Shown in pieces: positions 13,309-14,274 of a stretch of 14,274 nt of DNA. A program made the position numbers and the translations under genes. Numbering within the stretch: position 1 is the first letter of the stretch; every line of letters begins with the position of its first letter. A model generated the notes under the pieces. The model saw only the letters and a program-made list of their open reading frames with translations, ran no database searches and was not told where the DNA came from. The stretch comes from an uncultured Collinsella sp. (GTDB taxonomy: Bacteria; Actinomycetota; Coriobacteriia; Coriobacteriales; Coriobacteriaceae). The stretch is taken from NCBI GenBank assembly GCA_902470895.1, contig CABRID010000052.1, positions 1 through 14,274 of the forward strand, written 5' to 3'.

Positions 13309-14073
13309 CTACAACTCAACCTTCACAGGCGCGGGATAATCCGCAAGAAACGCGTCCAAAGGCAGGTCATGATCACCATACAGAAAGTCCGCCGCCTCAG
13401 GACAAAGCTGCCCGAACAGGCTCACGGCATCAGCATCTACCTTCCTAGGCGAAAGTTCATCACGCTTAGGGTCGAAGAGCCGCTCGTTATGGGCTACGCG
13501 ATTTCGCACACGCAGTATCCCGTAGAGCTTTTCCTGAAGTTCGGCTCGCTTTGTTCCCTTTGGCCACGCAAGATAGAGTCCTGATCTCCAAATCACCGCT
13601 TCACGACTGCGGTCTGCCAAGTGCACCCAAAAGCCGAGCGTGAGGCCGGCAACCAGGCTTCCGGTCGTAAAGTCACTCGGCAAGCTACTCGCAGCAGCAT
13701 CGATAGTCTTTCGATTAATGCGATTCGAGTCGAGCATTCCGTTGGCAGACTTCCTCAGCACGGGCCTACGCGCGGGAGAAGCATCGTCGAGGAGCCAATG
13801 TTCCTCGCCATCCCAGCGGGACTCCATAATGTCGTTGTAGGCGTTGCGCAGCGCCACTTCAAAATGAGATATGTCGCGCATAAGGAACTGGCCTAGAGAG
13901 GCGTTCCACTCGTAGAGCTCTAGAGCCTTGTCGATGTCTCCATTGCATTCTTCGAGATACGGGGAAAGCCGTTCAGCCGAAAGCCATTTCTCGGCCCATA
14001 GGCGCGTTGTCGCATCATGGCGCCCTTGAGCCGCGCACTTCATCGTCTGGTGGTTGTTGCGCTCGTCAGACAA
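13309..14073 (-). CDS. Abi family protein with HEPN-type RxxxxH motif
   Basis: A 254-residue protein matching the Abi-like (abortive infection) group that carries a HEPN domain. Typical landmarks appear in order: ELYEWNASL (52-60), SHFEVALRNAYNDI (69-82), a W-rich middle, GSLVAGLTLGFWVHL (138-152), and the RNRVAHNERLF signature (190-200), in which R190 and H195 form the R-x4-H pair of HEPN ribonucleases. Such proteins are often toxins that cut RNA during phage infection. I chose TTG 14073 because AGGAG stands five bases upstream; GTG 14091 and ATG 14043 are alternatives. It follows another minus-strand gene by 48 bases with a hairpin between, so the two may form an operon. The HEPN call is motif-based, and activity is inferred. 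Confidence 0.75.
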   Translation of the reverse strand: MSDERNNHQTMKCAAQGRHDATTRLWAEKWLSAERLSPYLEECNGDIDKALELYEWNASLGQFLMRDISHFEVALRNAYNDIMESRWDGEEHWLLDDASPARRPVLRKSANGMLDSNRINRKTIDAAASSLPSDFTTGSLVAGLTLGFWVHLADRSREAVIWRSGLYLAWPKGTKRAELQEKLYGILRVRNRVAHNERLFDPKRDELSPRKVDADAVSLFGQLCPEAADFLYGDHDLPLDAFLADYPAPVKVEL

Positions 14074-14098
14074 GAAAGCTCCTATAAACACAAATTGA

Positions 14099-14134
14099 GC
14101 CCCGGTGACTTGAATCAGAGGTCATTCCCGGGGC
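14099..14134 (-). terminator. Hairpin between the edge gene and the Abi gene
   Basis: GCCCCGG-TGAC (14099-14109) pairs with GTCA (14121-14124), a three-base bulge, then CCGGGGC (14128-14134). It spans the stop codon of the upstream gene on the minus strand. What follows is TCAATTTG, a poor U-tract, so it may act as an attenuator that lowers Abi expression instead of a full stop. Confidence 0.45.
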
Positions 14135-14274
14135 CATCGATACGGAGTATACCCATTGGCGGCAGAATTAACAAATGGATTTTCGGCAACTGAGCCCTGG
14201 GGCTCGCTCCTCTCTAAATCCTTGATTCTCATTTTCATTGCAACAGCCTCAGGACTCAGCGCAACGCGTTGCGC
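14122..14274 (-). CDS. C-terminal end of a gene running off the right edge
   Basis: The minus strand is open from the window edge to TGA at 14122-14124, giving the last 50 residues of a protein. They begin AQRVALSPEAVAMKMRIKDL and end GYTPYRWPRE. The part (V)ALSPEAVAMKMRIKDLE resembles the C-terminal helix-turn segment of ImmA/IrrE-type metallopeptidases, where a SxxAMxxRLxxLG-like stretch is common, but 50 residues are too few to be sure. It is transcribed toward the Abi gene and ends 48 bases before the likely TTG start. The terminal 16-bp GCGC palindrome lies inside this coding stretch. Confidence 0.5.
   Translation of the reverse strand, partial: AQRVALSPEAVAMKMRIKDLERSEPQGSVAENPFVNSAANGYTPYRWPRE

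Noticed and set aside
14259..14274. Perfect 16-bp palindrome GCGCAACGCGTTGCGC at the right edge as an operator
   Set aside because: It falls inside the coding stretch AQRVA of the partial minus-strand gene and is cut by the window edge, so an operator role is not supported.

Overview
The window looks like chromosome from a GC-rich, gut-associated Coriobacteria-type actinobacterium; Collinsella or a close relative is my best guess. The signs are high GC with strong GC3 bias, GGAGG-type ribosome binding sites, a YgeX/YgeY/YgeW/MocA/HyuA catabolic set typical of gut anaerobes, and a surface protein with an LAxTG-type anchor. The genus is inferred from gene content and codon style, not from a search.

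Left part, 1-6348, minus strand: a catabolic block read right to left as ygeX (diaminopropionate ammonia-lyase), ygeY (M20-type hydrolase), ygeW (carbamoyltransferase family), a strong intrinsic terminator, mocA/ygfJ (molybdenum-cofactor cytidylyltransferase type), hyuA (dihydropyrimidinase/hydantoinase type) and, at the window edge, the ribosome binding site and ATG of another gene. This set is known from the E. coli yge/ygf region and from gut anaerobes that break down urate and other purines without oxygen. HyuA would open a ring, YgeW and YgeY would remove carbamoyl or acyl groups, and YgeX would convert 2,3-diaminopropionate to pyruvate and ammonia. MocA would mature the molybdenum hydroxylase expected off the left edge.

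6349-6625 is a divergent control region. It separates the operon from a plus-strand YheO/DauR-type regulator (PAS plus HTH). It holds two copies of an AACRAA-N3-TTTGTT dyad 51 bp apart, the obvious candidate operators.

7280-9178, plus strand: a Pro/Ala-rich single-pass membrane protein (7402-8388) with its own TATAAT box and an intrinsic terminator. A non-coding stretch follows, with three 33-bp-spaced repeats, a perfect 19-bp inverted repeat and a folded leader that resembles the S-box (SAM-I) layout and overlaps the Shine-Dalgarno of a 141-residue unknown protein.

9179-14274 is accessory in character. It holds a decayed minus-strand reading frame, a secreted cell-wall protein with three repeats of exactly 131 residues plus a CBM_X2-like module, a helical protein of unknown function, a ~570-bp gene-poor stretch with a 42-nt imperfect palindrome, and a minus-strand pair made of an Abi-family HEPN protein and an upstream gene running off the right edge.
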